A stretch of 64,000 nt of DNA from Pseudobacter sp. (GCA_017849455.1 JAFIGX010000022.1:62001-126000); one strand, 5' to 3'. Positions 1 to 8,427 are shown, counted from the first letter of the stretch. Numbers and translations: made by a program. The notes: generated from the sequence alone by a model not told the origin.

Positions 1-602
1 ATACCTTTCACGAATACCTCCACGTCCTTGATCTCGCTGCCGGTATGGATATGCAGATCACTGATGCGGATATTGTACCTGTTCACCACGGCGAGTATCC
101 TGTCGATCTGGTCTACCGGAATGCCGAATTTACTTTTTTCATGCCCGGTAGAGATCTTCAGGTTACCGCCGGCCATGATATTGGGACGAAGGCGCAGTCC
201 AACGGGATAGCTATGCCCGTACCTGGCACCGAACTTTTCGAGGTTGGAGAGACTGTCGATATTGATGATCACGCCCAGGTCCTTTGCTTCTTCGATCTCA
301 CCGAATGCAATGCCATTGGAAGTATAGAGAATACGTTCCGGCGGAAAACCCGCATGAAGGGCCAGCTTTACTTCATTGATGGAGCTGCAGTCCACATTGG
401 CTCCCAGGCTGCGGATATACCGGAGGATATTGATATTGGTAAGGGCCTTGCAGGCATAGAAGAAAACGGTATCCGAATTGCGGAAGGCCGCCTGGAGTTT
501 CTCATATTGTCTTTTGATGGTATCGGCATCGTATACATAGAGAGGCGTACCATATTCAGAAGCCAGTTGAGATAAATAACCGTTGGATAGATGCTGTGAC
601 AT
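1..602 (-). CDS. lysA: diaminopimelate decarboxylase, C-terminus beyond the window edge
   Basis: Last step of lysine biosynthesis: PLP-dependent decarboxylation of meso-diaminopimelate to lysine in the cytoplasm. About 200 N-terminal residues are visible; the reading frame is open to base 1. The start is the ATG at 602-600 (MSQHLSNGYLSQLASEYGTP). The fold-type III decarboxylase signature is clear: LYVYD near residue 21, then YACKALTN near residue 49, whose lysine is the expected PLP Schiff base, and later the HIHTGSEI motif of the alanine-racemase-like barrel. The family is normally about 400 residues, so roughly half is missing only because the window ends. Upstream, TATATTCG is a near match to the TAnnTTTG box. 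Identification is firm. Confidence 0.93.
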   Translation of the reverse strand, partial: MSQHLSNGYLSQLASEYGTPLYVYDADTIKRQYEKLQAAFRNSDTVFFYACKALTNINILRYIRSLGANVDCSSINEVKLALHAGFPPERILYTSNGIAFGEIEEAKDLGVIINIDSLSNLEKFGARYGHSYPVGLRLRPNIMAGGNLKISTGHEKSKFGIPVDQIDRILAVVNRYNIRISDLHIHTGSEIKDVEVFVKG

Positions 603-669
603 AGTCTGCGAATATACTGCAAAAAGAAAGCGCCACAGCCGGAGCCATGGCACTTTGTTGCATTACAGA

Positions 670-702
670 AAAACCTGCCGGATGAAACACCCGGCAGGTT
701 TT
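670..702 (-). terminator. intrinsic terminator after scpB
   Basis: AAAACCTGCCGG (670-681) pairs perfectly with CCGGCAGGTTTT (691-702) around a 9-base loop. Read on the minus strand it lies directly after the scpB stop codon and is followed by a T-run. It separates scpB from lysA. Confidence 0.85.
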
Positions 703-704
703 AT

Positions 705-1613
705 TTATGATTGCTTATGTTCGTCGGGATCTGTTCCGGGGTCATCGTCACTATCGCCTTCTTCCCCTTCATCGTCCTCTTCGGTATCGTTCTCCCCTTC
801 TTCTAAACCGGGCCCAGGCTCTCCTCCATCTGCAAAGGGATCATCCTCTTCTTCGATGATCGTTATATGCTCTACGATGATCCCATCCCCTGCTTCGGTC
901 GTTCTTTCTTCTTGAACTTCATTTTCCGGACCTACGATCAGTTGCCCGTTCTCACCCACCACCAGGGAAGAACCTTCGGCATCATCTTCCGTGGCAGGCC
1001 TGGCCGGAAGATCTTCTACAGGATTGGCATTCCCTTCATTCACCACGGTGGCGTTCACCATGGTCTCATCGAATACTTCTTTGAGCTTGGGAAGGTCTTC
1101 CGGTGAGTTGATCCCGAAATAATCCATGAAATTTTTGGAGGTGGCATATACGAGCGGATGCCCGGGCAATTTTTCATTGCGGCCCGTGATCACGATCAGT
1201 TCTTTTTCCAGCAGTTTCTGGATGGCGTAATCGCTGCTCACGCCGCGGATGGCTTCGATCTCGGCCTTGGTGACCGGTTGCTTGTAGGCAATGATGGACA
1301 GTGTTTCCAAAGCAGCGGTAGACAGGCGTTTCAGGAATTTATCGCCGTTGAGCTGTGCTACCGTTTTATGATAATCTTTCTTGGTAAGGAATTGCCAGCC
1401 GCCGCCACTCTCACGCACTTCGAAAGGATAAAACTCCGATCTGTATTTTTCCACGATCCCTTCCAGTGATGATTCTACCTGGTCGAGAACGATCTTGTCT
1501 TCCATGAAACCAAAGGCATTGTTGATCAGTTCGGTGATCTCCAGGGCCGTCAATGGCTTTTCACTGGCAAAGATCAGCGATTCAATGTGCGGTATGAGGT
1601 TTCCGATTTCCAT
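705..1613 (-). CDS. scpB: segregation and condensation protein B with a long acidic tail
   Basis: ScpB is a winged-helix kleisin-associated subunit of the SMC-ScpAB condensin that helps chromosome segregation. Residues about 1-190 match the family: the IGNLIPHIESLIFASEKPLT start, the conserved ALETLSIIAYKQPVTKAEIEAIRGV block, and the LLEKELI / GRPLVY-like segment (here GHPLVYATSKNFMDYFGI). Beyond residue 190 the protein carries about 110 extra residues very rich in Glu, Asp and Gly, ending near DDDPGTDPDEHKQS. Typical ScpB is about 180-220 residues; acidic extensions are seen in other Bacteroidota (from memory). It lies 54 bp downstream of atpG on the same strand and may be cotranscribed. The start is the ATG at 1613. 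Confidence 0.93.
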   Translation of the reverse strand: MEIGNLIPHIESLIFASEKPLTALEITELINNAFGFMEDKIVLDQVESSLEGIVEKYRSEFYPFEVRESGGGWQFLTKKDYHKTVAQLNGDKFLKRLSTAALETLSIIAYKQPVTKAEIEAIRGVSSDYAIQKLLEKELIVITGRNEKLPGHPLVYATSKNFMDYFGINSPEDLPKLKEVFDETMVNATVVNEGNANPVEDLPARPATEDDAEGSSLVVGENGQLIVGPENEVQEERTTEAGDGIIVEHITIIEEEDDPFADGGEPGPGLEEGENDTEEDDEGEEGDSDDDPGTDPDEHKQS

Positions 1614-1667
1614 TATTCAATTTACTGACTAAGTTTACACATTTTTCACGGTCGCACCTGAATTTCA

Positions 1668-2549
1668 TTAGCCTTGCAAGGCAGCAGCGCCGCTCACGAT
1701 CTCCGTCAATTCGGTAGTGATCGCTGCCTGGCGGGCGCGGTTATAGCTGATCTTGAGGCTGCGCAACATTTCGTTGGCATTTTCAGTGGCTTTATCCATG
1801 GCGGTCATGCGGGCCCCGTGCTCCGAAGCATGGGCGTCCAGTACAGCTTTGAATAATTGGGTGTTGAGGATCTTGGGCATGAGCTCAGCGATCAGTTGTG
1901 TTTTTTCAGGCTCGAAGATAAAATCGCTTTTTTTGGCGCCTTCTTTTTTCTGCACTTTGGGGATCGGCAGGAAAGGCTCTACCACGAAACGCTGGGTGGC
2001 GGCATTCTTGAATTCACTGTACACGATCTCTACCGCGTCGAATTCCTTGTTCTCGAATGCTTTTACGGCAGCCTGTGCGCAAGCCTGCACATTTTCGAAG
2101 CTGAGGTGCAGGAAAATATCTTTGAAAGTTTCGCTGGCTTTGAATTTGTTCTTTATGAAATGCTCATATCCTTTCTTGCCGATGCTCCAGATCTGGAGAT
2201 TGCCTTTGGCAGCCTGGCTGGCGTATTTTTCGCGGATGGTCTGCTTGGCCAGCTTGATGATATTGGCATTGTAAGCGCCGCAAAGGCCACGGTCGCTGGT
2301 AATGACGATCAACAAAACTTTTTCAACCGGTCTTTCCACCGCCAGGTTCATTCCCAGGTCACCTTCCGAGCTGCTCACGATATTGCTCAGCACTTCCTGC
2401 AGTTTGCGGCTATAGGGCCTCATCTGCACAATGGCATCCTGCGCTTTCCTCAGTTTGGCCGCGCTCACCATCTTCATGGCCTTGGTGATCTGTTGGGTAT
2501 TTTGGACCGATTTGATCCTGTTGCGGACTTCTTTTAATTGACCTGCCAT
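1668..2549 (-). CDS. atpG: ATP synthase F1 subunit gamma
   Basis: Central rotor shaft of F1F0-ATP synthase. The protein (293 aa) starts at MAGQLKEVRNRIKSVQNTQQ (ATG at 2549); the reading frame stays open upstream, but the family N-terminus and normal length fix this start. The N-terminal coiled-coil helix (TQQITKAMKMVSAAKLRKAQ) and the C-terminal helix (ATENANEMLRSLKISYNRARQAAITTELTEIV), which pair to form the shaft, are both well conserved, as is the SDRGLCGAYN segment. Other atp genes are not downstream; upstream the region turns to divergent surE, so atpG is separated from any atpAD here. Firm. Confidence 0.97.
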   Translation of the reverse strand: MAGQLKEVRNRIKSVQNTQQITKAMKMVSAAKLRKAQDAIVQMRPYSRKLQEVLSNIVSSSEGDLGMNLAVERPVEKVLLIVITSDRGLCGAYNANIIKLAKQTIREKYASQAAKGNLQIWSIGKKGYEHFIKNKFKASETFKDIFLHLSFENVQACAQAAVKAFENKEFDAVEIVYSEFKNAATQRFVVEPFLPIPKVQKKEGAKKSDFIFEPEKTQLIAELMPKILNTQLFKAVLDAHASEHGARMTAMDKATENANEMLRSLKISYNRARQAAITTELTEIVSGAAALQG

Positions 2550-2760
2550 AGAGCGTTGATAGGTTGAAAAGTTTAAATCGGCTGCAAAGGTAGCGCAAAG
2601 CGGCCGAAATTCCGCCAGGGGATGGAAAATTCTCCGGGGCCTCCTATCTGCCATCTGAGCGGTATCGGAGCCTGCTGCACACCGGCCTTTGAGCTTCAGC
2701 CGGGTATCTGAATTTTTTGCCGCCAAGACTGGAAAAAAAGCAGCATTTTTGTTCTCCATT

Positions 2761-3555
2761 ATGAGTACAAGTACGAAGAAGGAGAAAGCAGAACCTGTTA
2801 TCCTGGTCACCAATGATGATGGAATCACAGCCCCGGGCATCCGGAACCTGGTAGAGGCAGTAAAAGATCTTGGAAAGATCGTGGTGGTGGCGCCCGACAA
2901 GCCGCAATCCGGCATGGGACATGCCATCACCATCGGACAGCCACTGCGCCTTCATGCCATGCATATTTTCGATGGAGTGGAAGCCTGGCAATGCTCCGGT
3001 ACACCGGTAGATTGCGTAAAACTGGCGGTAGATAAAGTATTGCATCGCAAACCCGATCTCTGCCTGAGCGGCATCAACCATGGAGCCAACCATTCCATCA
3101 ATGTGATCTATTCAGGCACCATGTCGGCCGCCGTTGAAGCCGCCATCGAAAGTATCCCCTCTGTAGGATTCTCCCTGCTCGACTATAGTATCGAAGCCGA
3201 TTTTTCCGCAGCCCGCAAATATGCCCGGCTGATCGTGGAAAAACTGCTGAAAGGCACGCCAGACAGGCATATGGTCCTGAACGTGAACATCCCTTCCGTT
3301 CCGGATGAGCTGATCAAAGGTATCAGCGTTTGCCGCCAGGCCTATGCCAAGTATGAAGAGGATTTCATCGAACGTAACGATCCGAATGGCCATAAATACT
3401 ATTGGCTCACCGGCCAGTTCGTGAATTTCGATGAAGGAAAAGATACCGATGTCTGGGCACTTGAACATAATTACGTAAGTGTGGTCCCCGTACAATTTGA
3501 TCTTACGAATTACGTTCTAAAGGACAAACTCGAAAAAATGTGGAAACCTTCATAA
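2761..3555 (+). CDS. surE: 5'/3'-nucleotidase SurE
   Basis: Metal-dependent nucleoside monophosphatase acting on 5'- and 3'-nucleotides in the cytoplasm. Residues 12-25 carry the metal site ILVTNDDGITAPG (Asp-Asp), followed by VVVAPDKPQSGMGHAIT, CSGTPVDCVKLA and LSGINHGANHSINVIYSGTMSAA with the conserved Asn ligand. About 264 residues, normal for the family. The ATG at 2761 gives the expected N-terminus; an in-frame ATG at 2689 would add 24 unconserved residues and overlap the promoter region. It is divergent from atpG. Its TAA stop overlaps the ATG of the next gene (TAATG), so the two are probably translationally coupled. Confidence 0.95.
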   Translation: MSTSTKKEKAEPVILVTNDDGITAPGIRNLVEAVKDLGKIVVVAPDKPQSGMGHAITIGQPLRLHAMHIFDGVEAWQCSGTPVDCVKLAVDKVLHRKPDLCLSGINHGANHSINVIYSGTMSAAVEAAIESIPSVGFSLLDYSIEADFSAARKYARLIVEKLLKGTPDRHMVLNVNIPSVPDELIKGISVCRQAYAKYEEDFIERNDPNGHKYYWLTGQFVNFDEGKDTDVWALEHNYVSVVPVQFDLTNYVLKDKLEKMWKPS

Positions 3556-3851
3556 TGCTCAAGAAAGATAACCTCCGCTTAGGCCTCCTGCTGGGTTTCC
3601 TGGCCCCCCTGCTCAGCCTGGTCGTTTATTATTTTATTAAATTCTATCCTACATTTTCAGTAGGCGATTTTTTCAGGTTCGTGGCTGAGAATAAAAAACA
3701 GATCACCGCCATTTCTGTCCCCTGCCTGATCCTCAATATCGCCCTGTTCACCATTTATATCAATACGCACCGCGACAAGACCGCTAAAGGCATCTTTGCC
3801 ATCACGCTTGTTTACGCGATCGTTGCCCTGTTGTTGAAATTCCTGTTGTAA
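3555..3851 (+). CDS. small three-helix inner-membrane protein of unknown function
   Basis: A 98-residue protein starting at ATG 3555 that shares bases with the surE stop codon. It has three hydrophobic segments: about residues 8-28 (LGLLLGFLAPLLSLVVYYF), 47-66 (ITAISVPCLILNIALFTIYI) and 79-97 (AITLVYAIVALLLKFLL), separated by short lysine-containing loops. No catalytic motif is visible. The tight surE-this-lpxB order suggests one operon; similar small membrane proteins occur between surE and lpxB in related genomes (from memory, not checked). Function unknown. Confidence 0.82.
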   Translation: MLKKDNLRLGLLLGFLAPLLSLVVYYFIKFYPTFSVGDFFRFVAENKKQITAISVPCLILNIALFTIYINTHRDKTAKGIFAITLVYAIVALLLKFLL

Positions 3852-3985
3852 GCGCTCCCGCCTGTTTCCGTTCTCAGGCTTTCTACAGGATGGGCATTCC
3901 CTGCTTTCGATACCGACCAGTCCGCTTTTGCCTACAGCGGCCATCATTCTTTTCAGTACTTTGCACCATAAAACAATTCGGCCGC

Positions 3986-5167
3986 ATGCGCTATTATTTA
4001 ATTGCAGGGGAAGCTTCGGGTGATCTGCATGGTAGTAATCTTATCAAGGAACTGAAAAAACTGGACAATGCGGCCGTGGTCCGATGCTGGGGCGGCGACC
4101 TGATGCAACAGGCAGGCGGTGAGCTCGTAAAACACTACCGTGACCTCGCCTTCATGGGCTTCATTGAAGTGGTTCGCAATCTCGGCACCATCCTGCGCAA
4201 CCTCCGTATCTGCAAAGAAGATATCCGGCAATTCAATCCCGATGCCCTGGTGCTGATCGATTACCCTGGCTTCAATCTGCGCATAGCAGAATGGGCCCAT
4301 GCCCAGGGCCTTAAAGTGATCTATTATATTTCGCCGCAGGTTTGGGCCTGGAAAGAGAACAGGGTGAAGAAAATGAAACAGACGATCGACAAGATGCTGG
4401 TGATCCTGCCTTTCGAGAAAGATTATTACCGCAATAAATGGAACTGGGAAGTGGAATACGTGGGGCATCCATTGGTGGAAGTGGTGGAAGCGTATCAGCA
4501 GAGAGTTGGCAGTGGGCAATGGGCAATGGGCAGTTCACAGCCAGCCGCTGCAGGAGGTCCCGAAATTATTACGCAACAACTGCCAACTGCCAACCGCCAA
4601 CTGCCCATTATTGCCGTTCTACCCGGCAGCAGGAAGCAGGAGATCCTGAAGAAATTACCGATCATGCTGGAGCTCGGCCATTCATTTCCCGATCATCAGT
4701 TCGTGGTGGCGAAAGCGCCGGGACAGGAAGACAGTTTTTACGAGCCTTTGCTGCAAGGGCATCCCAATGTAAGCGCTGTACGTGATCAGACTTATGCCCT
4801 GCTGATGCAATCGAAGGCCGCGATGGTGACGTCGGGTACAGCTACACTCGAAACCGCTTTGTTCGGCGTACCGGAAGTAGTCTGTTATAAAGGAAGCAAT
4901 ATTTCTTACCAGATCGCCAGGAGGCTGATCAAAGTGAAATATATTTCCCTGGTAAACCTTATCATGGATAAGCTGGTAGTGAAAGAACTGATCCAGCAGG
5001 ACCTCACTCCCCAAAACCTGCAGCGCGAGCTCGATGAACTTCTCCATGACCCCCAACGCCAACAACAACTGCGCACCGATTATGCAGCCCTGAAAAAGCT
5101 ATTGGGTGAAGGCGGACATGCATCCGCAAAAGCCGCTGAGCAGATCATTTCATTTTTGAAAGACTAG
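3986..5167 (+). CDS. lpxB: lipid-A-disaccharide synthase, with an inserted repeat-encoded linker
   Basis: GT19 glycosyltransferase that joins UDP-2,3-diacylglucosamine and lipid X to form the lipid A disaccharide at the inner membrane. The start MRYYLIAGEASGDLHG (ATG 3986) is the canonical family N-terminus; a box TACTTTGC lies about 30 bp upstream. Further family blocks: DYPGFNLRIAEWAHAQG, YYISPQVWAWKENRVKKM, YVGHPLVE, VLPGSRKQEI, and the nucleotide site TSGTATLETALFGVPEVVCYK. At 393 aa it is slightly long. The excess lies between GHPLVE and VLPGSRKQE, where residues near 174-208 (around GSGQWAMGSSQ and LPTANRQLPII) are encoded by a GTTGGCAGTGGGC-type inverted repeat (see 4504-4609). The frame is kept, so the enzyme is probably functional. 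Confidence 0.94.
   Translation: MRYYLIAGEASGDLHGSNLIKELKKLDNAAVVRCWGGDLMQQAGGELVKHYRDLAFMGFIEVVRNLGTILRNLRICKEDIRQFNPDALVLIDYPGFNLRIAEWAHAQGLKVIYYISPQVWAWKENRVKKMKQTIDKMLVILPFEKDYYRNKWNWEVEYVGHPLVEVVEAYQQRVGSGQWAMGSSQPAAAGGPEIITQQLPTANRQLPIIAVLPGSRKQEILKKLPIMLELGHSFPDHQFVVAKAPGQEDSFYEPLLQGHPNVSAVRDQTYALLMQSKAAMVTSGTATLETALFGVPEVVCYKGSNISYQIARRLIKVKYISLVNLIMDKLVVKELIQQDLTPQNLQRELDELLHDPQRQQQLRTDYAALKKLLGEGGHASAKAAEQIISFLKD
4504..4609. repeat. inverted-repeat element (GTTGGCAGTGGGC type) inside lpxB
   Basis: The left arm 4504-4535 is made of near-repeats of GTTGGCAGT / GGGCAATGGGCAAT; the right arm 4578-4609 is made of AACTGCCAACTGCC / AACCGCCAACTGCCC, an imperfect reverse complement. The middle is about 42 bp. 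It has the same design as the elements at 24478, 28388, 29646 and 59781, but with different words. Here it is translated, without a frame break, as part of the LpxB inter-domain linker. Confidence 0.8.
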
Positions 5168-5171
5168 ACCT

Positions 5172-5345
5172 TTATCTTCTGTGAAAAACGAATATCTTCA
5201 GTATGATAATAATGAGCGCGATCAGGAACATGAAGATGGAGATACGGTTGATGCCATGCATATAACGCATCCATTTGGAATGCGGCGCATTGGGATCGCG
5301 CTTTTTGATATAAAGGTATTCAGCTACCTGACGAAGTATGCCCAT
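5172..5345 (-). CDS. DUF6728-like single-pass membrane protein (57 aa)
   Basis: Starts at ATG 5345 (MGILRQVAEYLYIKKRDPNAPH) and ends at TAA 5172. The first 35 residues are charged and cytoplasmic in character; residues about 36-54 are one hydrophobic helix (ISIFMFLIALIIIILKIFVF), followed by HRR. The pattern YLxIKKRDPNAP... MHGINRIS matches, from memory, the short Bacteroidota family DUF6728; no function is known. It lies convergent to lpxB, 4 bp from its stop, and downstream of the haemoglobin gene on the same strand. Confidence 0.75.
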   Translation of the reverse strand: MGILRQVAEYLYIKKRDPNAPHSKWMRYMHGINRISIFMFLIALIIIILKIFVFHRR

Positions 5346-5415
5346 ACTGATCTCGATTGACCTGTAAAATTAAGAATTCCCTGCCAGCTTCGATTGCCCA
5401 TTCCCCTGATTTGCA

Positions 5416-5784
5416 TTAGGATAACTTTATCTGCATGATAGTGGCGATGGAAACGGCCCTTTGCCTGGCCAGTTCTGCCTTCTCCCCTTCAAAAAAATCC
5501 GTTACCGTGGCAGTGAACAGATCTTTCCAGCGTTCGAAATGTTCAGGACGTATGGGGATACGCTGATGGATCTGCTGATGCACGCGCATGGGGTTGCCGT
5601 TATAATTCCGTGACTGGAACAGCGTATCTTCCCAAAAATTGTACATAATGGGCAGGTGGGCATCCCAGTTAGTGCCGATGATCGTTTCGAATATGGGCCC
5701 GATGAGGATGTCCTGCCTCACTTTGCTGTAGAAGCTGTCCACCAGCATTATTATATCTTCCCTGTTTTGAATATCCTGTTTCAT
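5416..5784 (-). CDS. group III truncated haemoglobin
   Basis: A 122-residue 2-on-2 haem protein. Family features: the DIIMLVDSFYSKVRQDILIGPIF N-terminal helix, the IMYNFWEDTLFQSRNYNGNPMRVHQQIH stretch, and PIRPEHFERWKDLFTATV with the proximal histidine (PEHF). Group III globins lack the Gly-Gly hinges of groups I and II, as here. The role is probably in O2, NO or peroxide chemistry, which cannot be told from sequence. The adjacent zinc-ribbon gene lies 9 bp upstream on the same strand, so the two are probably cotranscribed. The start is ATG 5784. Confidence 0.88.
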   Translation of the reverse strand: MKQDIQNREDIIMLVDSFYSKVRQDILIGPIFETIIGTNWDAHLPIMYNFWEDTLFQSRNYNGNPMRVHQQIHQRIPIRPEHFERWKDLFTATVTDFFEGEKAELARQRAVSIATIMQIKLS

Positions 5785-5793
5785 AAAAAAAAC

Positions 5794-6072
5794 TCATTCC
5801 ACGGCCGTCGGATGCTCGCGCCACCGCTCCAGCTTACTCATCTTTCGTGTAAACAAGCCCGTCATGAAGCGTGGGATGCCGAACTCCACCAGTTTACCTC
5901 TTACCCTTTCTTTCATCTCATCTAAAGTGATATTATGATGGGTAAAACGGCCTTCCTGGAAACAATGATGGCAATACATATTGTTCCTGCTGCCGTCGGG
6001 ATTGGTGCCTCTGTGGTCATCCCTTTTCATGGGCATGCCGCAGGACTGGCAATTTTTGTATGTTCTTTCCAT
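5794..6072 (-). CDS. zinc-ribbon domain protein
   Basis: A 92-residue protein from ATG 6072 (MERTYKNCQSCGMPM). The four cysteines come as CQSCGMPM and CHHC, with GTNPDGSRNNMYCHHCFQEG between them, matching the putative zinc ribbon family PF12674. The remainder (HNITLDEMKERVRGKLVEFGIPRF) is a helical tail of the same family, whose members are usually 80-95 residues. An upstream extension to 6126 is open but unconserved. Probably in an operon with the haemoglobin gene. The molecular role of the family is unknown. Confidence 0.82.
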   Translation of the reverse strand: MERTYKNCQSCGMPMKRDDHRGTNPDGSRNNMYCHHCFQEGRFTHHNITLDEMKERVRGKLVEFGIPRFMTGLFTRKMSKLERWREHPTAVE

Positions 6073-6235
6073 AACAGCAGATTTTTGGGTGTTGTACAAT
6101 ATACAAATTCTTTCTTTTATGACCACCGGCTTTTTTGAGATTTGTACGCATCAAAACAACTGATCGTGATGGGGTGAAATGACCCCGTATTGGTGTCGGA
6201 ACACCAGGATCCTGCCTGAATGCGTACCTTTAAGA

Positions 6236-6919
6236 ATGCTCAGTTCCGAAGATATCAAAAAAACGGTAGGTACGCTCGCGGCACGGGAGGTACAGGAAAA
6301 TATGACGGTCGGGTTAGGCACCGGCACTACGGCCCACTGGCTCATCGTGGCGCTTGGCGAAAGGGTGCAGCAGGGGCTTCAATGCCGCGCGGTGCCGACA
6401 TCCAGGCAAACGGCTTTGCTGGCGGAGGCCAACAATATCCCGCTCGTACCACTCAATGAAGTGGAACGCATCGACCTCACCATCGATGGGGCAGACGAGA
6501 TCGACCCGCAGCTACAGCTCATCAAGGGAGGAGGAGGCGCGCTGCTGCAGGAAAAAATGGTGGCCAGCGCCTCACAACAAGTGCTGATCATTGCAGACCA
6601 TACCAAGCTGGTACCGCGACTGGGTTTGTTCCCGCTGCCCGTTGAACTGGTGCCCTATAACTGGAAGCAGGTGCAACGCATCATTGAAAAAAAATATTCC
6701 ATCAATACCAACTTACGCGGCGGGCAACAACCCTTCGTTACCGACCATGGGCATTATATCCTCGATTGTCACTTCAAACAGATCCCCGATGCAGAAGTTC
6801 TGGCCCAGGCCCTCCGCAATATCACCGGGGTGGTGGAAGTGGGACTATTCCTGCATTTCAACGCACAAGCCATGATAGGTTATCCGGATGGAAGCATCAA
6901 AATGATCGGTCCTGAATAG
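6236..6919 (+). CDS. rpiA: ribose-5-phosphate isomerase A
   Basis: Interconverts ribose-5-phosphate and ribulose-5-phosphate in the non-oxidative pentose phosphate pathway. 227 aa, normal length. Conserved motifs: VGLGTGTTAHWLI near residue 27, DLTIDGADEIDP (catalytic Asp) near 83, KGGGGALLQEKMVA (catalytic Glu and Lys) near 99, and a late GVVEVGLF segment. The start is ATG 6236; the upstream GTACCTTTAAG resembles a -7 box so close to the ATG that the leader must be very short. An open extension to 6179 is not conserved. Confidence 0.95.
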   Translation: MLSSEDIKKTVGTLAAREVQENMTVGLGTGTTAHWLIVALGERVQQGLQCRAVPTSRQTALLAEANNIPLVPLNEVERIDLTIDGADEIDPQLQLIKGGGGALLQEKMVASASQQVLIIADHTKLVPRLGLFPLPVELVPYNWKQVQRIIEKKYSINTNLRGGQQPFVTDHGHYILDCHFKQIPDAEVLAQALRNITGVVEVGLFLHFNAQAMIGYPDGSIKMIGPE

Positions 6920-6931
6920 ATCTTATTTTGT

Positions 6932-6939
6932 TAATTTTG
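6932..6939 (+). promoter_or_regulatory. TAnnTTTG -7 box upstream of the MocR-type regulator
   Basis: TAATTTTG matches the Bacteroidota housekeeping -7 consensus exactly and lies 23 bp before the ATG at 6962. Confidence 0.5.
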
Positions 6940-6961
6940 GCTATATCAGATCAAATCCATC

Positions 6962-8404
6962 ATGGCCAGAACAAAATTCTCCGCAGACGATCATCTCTAC
7001 CTGCAGGTAGCCGACGGCATTGAAAAAATGATCGGGGAGGAAGTATTGAAGATCGGCGACAAACTGCCTTCCGTCCGCGTATTGAGTGAAGAATATGGGA
7101 TCAGCATGGGAACGGCCTTCCAGGCCTACTACCACCTCGAAGGAAAAGGGCTGATCGAATCGAGGCCCAAATCGGGATATTACGTGCGCTTCAATCACCG
7201 CCGGTTCCCGGAGCTTCCAACGGTGATGCCTACCCTATCTGAAACACAGGAGGTGAGCGTTCAGGACATCATCATGCAATTGCTCCGGAATATGCGCACC
7301 AAGGACATGACCAATTTCGCACTGGCTTCTCCAGCCATCGAGTTGCTGCCGATGGCCAAGCTGAGCAAATCGGTGGTACAAGCCTTACGCCGTGATCCCA
7401 ATCACTGCCTGCATTATGAAGAGGTACAGGGCAATGCTGAATTGCGCAAGCAGATCGCACGGCTCTCCTTCAATTGGGGTGGAAAGATCAGGCCGGAGGA
7501 AGTCGTGATCACGGCCGGCTGCATGGAAGCGGTGGTAACCTGCCTGCGGGCGGTGACCAGGGCCGGCGACACGATCGCGGTGGAATGCCCTTCTTATTTC
7601 GGGATATACCAGGTGGTGGAAAGCCTCGGACTGAAACTGGTGGAGATCCCGTCGCATCCTACGGAGGGGATCGATCTCGAATGTCTTCAGCAGGTCATCG
7701 GGGAACTGACCATCAATGCCTGTCTGCTTGTTCCGAACTTCAGCAATCCTTCCGGCAGTTGCCTCTCGGATGCCAATAAGAAAAAGTTGGTGGACCTATT
7801 GGCCAGGCACCAGATACCCCTGATCGAAGATGATATATATGGAGAGCTATACTTCGGAAGGCATAGGCCCAAGCCCTGCAAATACTACGACACGAAGGGA
7901 TTGGTGATGCATTGCTCCTCCATGTCGAAGTCACTGGCGCCCGGCTACCGGATCGGGTGGATCTTTCCCGGTAAATTCCTGGAGGAGGTGAAAGCCATCA
8001 AATCCATGCATACGGTCAGCGGTACAACGATCACACAGGCGGCCATGGCGCATTTCCTGGGCATCGGCCGGTATGAATATCATTTGAAGAACCTGCGAAA
8101 AGCTTTACATACGCAATGCTTGCGTTATATACAGGGCATCCTGCAATATTTTCCGCCGGATACGAAAATCTCACGTCCGCAGGGTGGGTTCGTATTGTGG
8201 GTGGAACTGAACAGGAAGGTAAATACGTACAAGTTATGTGTAGAGGCAATGAAGCACCACATCTCTATTGCTCCCGGCAGGATCTTCTCCAATAGCGCCA
8301 ATTATTCGCATTATATGCGGATCGGTTATGGCACACCGTGGAACGATAAAGCGGACAAGGGGTTAAGAACATTGGGTAACCTGATCAAAAAAATGATGGC
8401 CTGA
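6962..8404 (+). CDS. MocR/PdxR-type GntR regulator with aminotransferase domain
   Basis: A 480-residue fusion. Residues about 10-78 are a GntR winged helix (HLYLQVADGIEKMI, LPSVRVLSEEYGISMGTAFQAYYHLEGKGLIESRPKSGYYV with the lines broken here by family variation). Residues about 115-475 are a class I aminotransferase fold: TAGCMEAVVTCL, ECPSYFGIYQVVE, VPNFSNPSGSCLS, IEDDIYGELYF and SSMSKSLAPGYRIGWI, whose lysine would bind PLP. Members regulate PLP, GABA, taurine or amino-acid genes; the target here is not evident because neighbours are rpiA and an XRE regulator. It could also be a true aminotransferase, but the HTH is complete. Confidence 0.92.
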   Translation: MARTKFSADDHLYLQVADGIEKMIGEEVLKIGDKLPSVRVLSEEYGISMGTAFQAYYHLEGKGLIESRPKSGYYVRFNHRRFPELPTVMPTLSETQEVSVQDIIMQLLRNMRTKDMTNFALASPAIELLPMAKLSKSVVQALRRDPNHCLHYEEVQGNAELRKQIARLSFNWGGKIRPEEVVITAGCMEAVVTCLRAVTRAGDTIAVECPSYFGIYQVVESLGLKLVEIPSHPTEGIDLECLQQVIGELTINACLLVPNFSNPSGSCLSDANKKKLVDLLARHQIPLIEDDIYGELYFGRHRPKPCKYYDTKGLVMHCSSMSKSLAPGYRIGWIFPGKFLEEVKAIKSMHTVSGTTITQAAMAHFLGIGRYEYHLKNLRKALHTQCLRYIQGILQYFPPDTKISRPQGGFVLWVELNRKVNTYKLCVEAMKHHISIAPGRIFSNSANYSHYMRIGYGTPWNDKADKGLRTLGNLIKKMMA

Positions 8405-8427
8405 GGAACTGTGCTGAAAAAATCGAC

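Noticed and set aside
1668-2933. Longer atpG start (421 codons)
   Set aside because: The additional N-terminal part is not conserved and overlaps the surE region; MAGQLKEVRNR is the family start.
4438-4785. Possible frameshift in lpxB caused by the repeat insert
   Set aside because: The lpxB frame continues unbroken through the repeat into VLPGSRKQE, so no frameshift is present.
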